From: Sphagnum compactum | Lineage: Eukaryota; Bryophyta; Sphagnopsida; Sphagnales | Reading direction: 5' to 3' | Length of the DNA: 64,000 nt | Assembly: GCA_965153455.1 (NCBI GenBank) | Contig: OZ234499.1 | Coordinates: 16,860,271 to 16,924,270, forward strand | Shown here: piece after piece, positions 60,340-64,000 of the stretch | How the letters are laid out: each line of letters starts with the position of its first letter | How positions within the stretch are numbered: position 1 is the first letter of the stretch | Notes under the pieces: generated by a model | The model's database searches: none | Told to the model about the DNA's origin: nothing | What the model saw: only the letters and a program-made list of their open reading frames with translations | Program-made: the position numbers and the translations under genes

Positions 60340-62460
60340 ATCAAAGTACCCCACCTGTTCTTCTTTCTCACAGTGCAAAAGCATGAATCCTTTGTGCATG
60401 AGATCTGGACTCTGGTGGTGGGGTTTAGGGTTTTAGGGGTTGTGAAGAGGAAAACTCATCTAAGAAGAGAAAGTTTTGAGATTGCAACACAAACTTTAAA
60501 TTTTTTTTTTTTTTTTTTCACTCATACTAATGATAGTTTTACTTTTAGTAAGAAATTCACAACTAAACCCTAAACCCTCAAACCTGCCAAAAACCTTGTA
60601 GACAAAGCCCTAATACTCCTCCTTCCTTCCTTCAAGGAACAATGGGAATTGGAGAAAGGAAACCTCGGTCTGGAAGTCTGGCTTTTAAATTGCTAACTTG
60701 TGCCCAAATCTGATGACTACCTATCTCAAATACCAAAGGGTCAATAATAGAGATTATATAATTCAATTACCAACAGCAAGCAAGTGGCGAGTGTCAAACC
60801 TCTATTGGCTCTGCGCTTCAGGGTAGAGACTAGAGAAATTGGGATGCACCCAGAAACAGGCCAAAGTTTGGTGTCCCTACATTCTAGAGTCATATGGAGT
60901 CCACTATAGAAACATTTTCAACATAACTGAAGGATCCGCTTGGGCTTCACCATGCTAACCACCATGTGTTTCCAACTTAGTATGTTGAATATTTATCATC
61001 CTTATGGATGTCATTTAAAGCAGACAACCATCATGAGATGCATTGCGTGTTACACAAAGCCCTACTCATGTTCAAGGTTCTTGGATGTGTGCAGTTTATC
61101 ACAATCTGCTGAAAGTAGAAATTTCTTATCAATCCACAGGCAATAAACTCAGAACCAAGGCAGGTTCTCACAACAAGAAGACCATTTTCACCTGGGTTGG
61201 TTGTTCATGGAATTCCCAGTTTTCACAAACAACCTGGGCACCTTCTTAATTCTGTACTTCAATTATAGAAGCTCTGCTTTTTTTTTCTCCACTCCAAATG
61301 AGGCACCACACAGTCTCATTATTAGAGGTTGGATGATTTAAGCTATTGAAGTATTTGCCAAGGCAACCCCGCTTCATCACCACCACTCTTATTCCTGACT
61401 TGCTCATGAATTTCAACCCAGATGAGGATTCAAGGAAAATGGAAAGAATTTTAGCAGTTTGAGAAGCTTAGAGAGGAACTGAAGGAAGTCATGAAATAAG
61501 GTTCACTTGGGGAAATTTAGCTTGGCAGTTGAAGTTTTTATAAGGTCTGACACTCCGATCTCCAGGTTTCAGGAAACTTTTCTCGTTTCCGGAGCTTTGC
61601 ATTTGCTAGAATCATGTGGTACTGGAAATTGGTGGCCTCGTAACATTGAAGGGTTGATAGCCCATGATGTGTGCACTGGGGTCTTGAGGTATTTGGGATG
61701 ATCCATAGGTGAAATCATGTGGAGGACGTGTTATTGTTGTTGCTGCACAGAAAAATTGAAGTGGTAGGCTGACTCACATCCCCATCGTGGAATTCAATAC
61801 AGGAACAAATCAGTTTATAGACTTGACAGAGATGCTACAGAATGTGATGTTGGAGGTTTTCAGGTCCATAGCAGAGTGGAAGCCTGTGGTGTATGGCAGC
61901 AACAAGATCTGTGAACTGTCTCAAAGAAGACTTTACAAATAGTAGTTTACGATATGGCGATCAGAGAGCTTGGTACGAGTTGCTCCATTGGCCTCTGAAT
62001 CCCAGGCTCTCGTTGATGTTGCTCTTTTTTCCTAAGACATGGTTGATTTTCATGATCTCAAACTGACACATGACCTGAATGCTTGACTGTATGGAAGTGG
62101 CTTATTGATGATGATAAATGACACTGTACACAGATTGAACTATGGAAGAGTCGTGAGCCCTCTGCTTACCCTAAACATGAAATCCTAGAGCCCTAAGTCA
62201 CCAATTCTGTTCTGTTAATTTTTTGTCAGATTGTAAAGATTTAGATGATTGCAAAGTTGCAGGTGATTGCAAGGCTGAATAACAGTGCAACGTCAACAAT
62301 AGCAGCAAAACTATCATTTCAAGGCACCCTTTTCCCGTGTGAGGGAGTCACCCTGTTGATGGATACCTAGTCACGTATCTTGGAATTGCATGGCACATGA
62401 GAACTGTTAGTTCCATCTGGGGGACGTGACCTTTTTGCAGAGTCCACTGCCATATGAACA
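60340..62460. other. Spacer upstream of the acidic ORF
   Basis: 60340-60620 probably contains the 5' leader and promoter of the minus-strand ORF, with a poly-T run (60502-60519) and telo-box-like words. From 60620 to 62460 I find no gene. Short frames (60940-61249, 61507-61701) have no recognisable motif. Confidence 0.35.
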
Positions 62461-62467
62461 AGGTATG

Positions 62468-62781
62468 TGTCACACCGTGGCCTTGCCATTTACATTAAAA
62501 CGCATCTTAAGGCAAAAGAAGAATTATGGAAACTCAAACATTTCACCATGCAAAAATATAATCTTCAAAAATCCTCTAAAAAAAAACCAAAATCCTTCAA
62601 GAAATTATAACTCTATTACGAATCTCAAGTTTGAACACAAGCCAAAATATCATCTTTCAAAAATCCTCATATAGAAATAGAGCTATTATTACCTAGAGGC
62701 CAAAATCCCTTAAGCTACTATATTCTATAATGAATCTTAACACAATATCCTTAAGGGCCTTGGTAGTAGGCAAGGCCAACA
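62468..62781 (-). repeat. Interspersed repeat family A, copy 3
   Basis: Reverse-oriented 314-bp copy. Read on the minus strand it begins TGTTGGCCTTGCCTACTACC, shares AAGGCCCTTAAGGATATTGTG with copy 1, and ends GGCAAGGCCACGGTGTGACA like copy 2. Confidence 0.8.
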
Positions 62782-62909
62782 AATGAGTAATTAAGTAATA
62801 AGAAGTAAGTTGCTGAGGAGCCTTCAACTCTGAGTGAATCTACAAATCTACAAATGCGAATCTACAAATCTGAGGAGGTCGTTACATTTGTGTGAGGTAC
62901 AACTCTAGT

Positions 62910-63003
62910 TGGGGGCATTCCCAAAATAAGGGGCTTGGGATGAAGCGGTAGCTGAGTTGGGCCTTGCAGTTTGGGAATGTCCCTCATCCATGGGCTTTAC
63001 CCA
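62910..63003. repeat. Foldback repeat family B, copy 3
   Basis: The left arm GGGGGCATTCCCAAAATAAG pairs with the right arm TTTGGGAATGTCCC, continuing to GGGCTTTACCC. Same core as 26208-26297 and 41121-41215. Confidence 0.65.
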
Positions 63004-63009
63004 TTGTAA

Positions 63010-63690
63010 AGTATGAGCGAAAGGTTATCATGAACCTAAACACAAGTAACTTCACAAGGTGTGGGAGGGGGAGGGTTCTTACAGCTACTCCTTAAGAGTG
63101 AGAGGAATTGTAAATGGGATCTTATGCCTACTTATAGGTATAAGATATCCCCAAGTGCTTCACACATGGATTACAGAGCAAGGGAGTGACTGCAATATTT
63201 GTGAGATGCATCAGGTACAAAGTGAATTGAAATTGAACTATAGTACAGCAATATGACTCTGCAGTGCAGAAGGTCAGAGTGGGTTACCCTCTGTTACCAT
63301 CAAGGTGGCAGATTCTTGGCATTCAAGTTGTGTAACTCTTGCTTTGAGTCTTTGATCTTGTCTTCACTGCAGTACAGGCTCATACTCATTTAAGCTTAGC
63401 CAATTTTCTAGTTCTTGGCTAGATTTATCTTCTCGAGCTACAACTTCATTTCCAAAGTGTTCAGAATTGAGCAGCAGTGTTGAATTTATTAGTGAAATGT
63501 AACCCCACATTATGCACCATATTGGATACGGCTTTCTCAATTCCACCGCTTTGATGATCAATGCTTAATTGGCAGTTGTTTGATAAACACCCTTTCTTTT
63601 CTTATGGTAGGGAAACAGTTCTTTTGATGAACTCTGTGCAAGTGCATTGTCCTTTAGGCACCCAGAAATCTCAATGCAGTAACCTAACAG
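63010..63690. other. Spacer without genes
   Basis: No recognisable coding region; short frames on both strands lack motifs. Confidence 0.3.
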
Positions 63691-63693
63691 CTA

Positions 63694-63827
63694 GTGTATA
63701 TGCGTGATCAAGCAGTTTGGAGCTGCTGAACTTGACCTTTTTATGAGTGCACTTCCTCCAGCTGTTGTATGCGTGATCGATCCATTTGGATCTGCTGAAC
63801 TTGACTTCTCATGAGTGCACTATGTTC
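63694..63827. repeat. Tandem duplication, 69-bp unit
   Basis: Two head-to-tail copies sharing GTATATGCGTGATC / TGTATGCGTGATC, TTTGGA(G/T)CTGCTGAACTTG and ATGAGTGCAC. Confidence 0.85.
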
Positions 63828-64000
63828 CCACCTTCAAACTTACCTCACACCCAGCTTGGATTGGCCTGAAGTACTGCTTGCGCCTGCTCCTTTCTTTGGG
63901 TCTCTTTTGTGTGGTCCTCTCCTGCAATCCAGTGGGAATCCTCCATCAATACTTGTCAATTAGTACACCCACTCAAGTAAACCTGAGCCTCACACAAACC

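Overview
The window is nuclear DNA of a land plant. Three things show this: a protein-coding gene split by 14 GT-AG introns, families that occur only in plants (a SOL1-type carboxypeptidase and a DUF4408/DUF761 protein), and a background of decayed plant transposons. The AT-rich, CpG-poor, repeat-filled spacers and the low gene density (two to four genes in 64 kb) suggest a large genome such as a fern or gymnosperm. The sequence alone does not settle the lineage. There are no prokaryotic operons, CRISPR arrays or organellar genes.

Left gene island (1-9.1 kb). On the minus strand I could rebuild a complete 15-exon gene (8116 down to 2275; 1713 coding bases, 570 residues). It encodes a membrane-anchored M14 zinc carboxypeptidase of the SOL1 / carboxypeptidase D type, with signal peptide, zinc and catalytic residues, a transthyretin-like domain and a C-terminal membrane anchor. 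All intron phases agree. Intron 2 carries a PIF/Harbinger-type MITE. At the extreme left there may be the last exons of an unidentified plus-strand gene.

Repeat desert (9-53.7 kb). I found no convincing host gene here. The region is a graveyard of old elements: a Ty1/copia reverse-transcriptase/RNase H relic (11.4-11.9 kb), a HARBI1-like transposase pseudogene (18.5-19.6 kb), a pogo/CENP-B-type DDE_1 transposase pseudogene (34.1-35.05 kb), tRNA-derived SINE heads (12.15, 17.05, 25.6 and 27.75 kb), a PIF-type MITE with a perfect TTA target duplication (48.4-48.9 kb), foldback elements, a possible CACTA-like element filled with a 25-bp array (14.7-17.5 kb), and several tandem arrays (56 bp, 52 bp and others). 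Segment 49.0-51.8 kb is richer in CpG and in G/C homopolymers and looks younger than its surroundings.

Right gene island (53.7-64 kb). An intronless plus-strand gene (55080-57026) encodes a 648-residue DUF4408/DUF761 protein with two N-terminal membrane segments, a long proline/serine-rich middle and a conserved basic C-terminal motif. A minus-strand ORF at 59.7-60.3 kb encodes an acidic protein of unknown family and contains a consensus splice donor. Downstream are a third copy of a 305-323 bp interspersed repeat and a third copy of a roughly 90 bp foldback repeat.

I see no sign that the genes act together. SOL1-type enzymes trim C-terminal basic residues from secreted peptide precursors, and DUF4408/DUF761 proteins are of unknown function. 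I found no clearly new multi-gene system. The most informative items are the rebuilt carboxypeptidase gene, the SINE-headed 56-bp array, the nested hairpin at 25.3 kb and the small foldback families.
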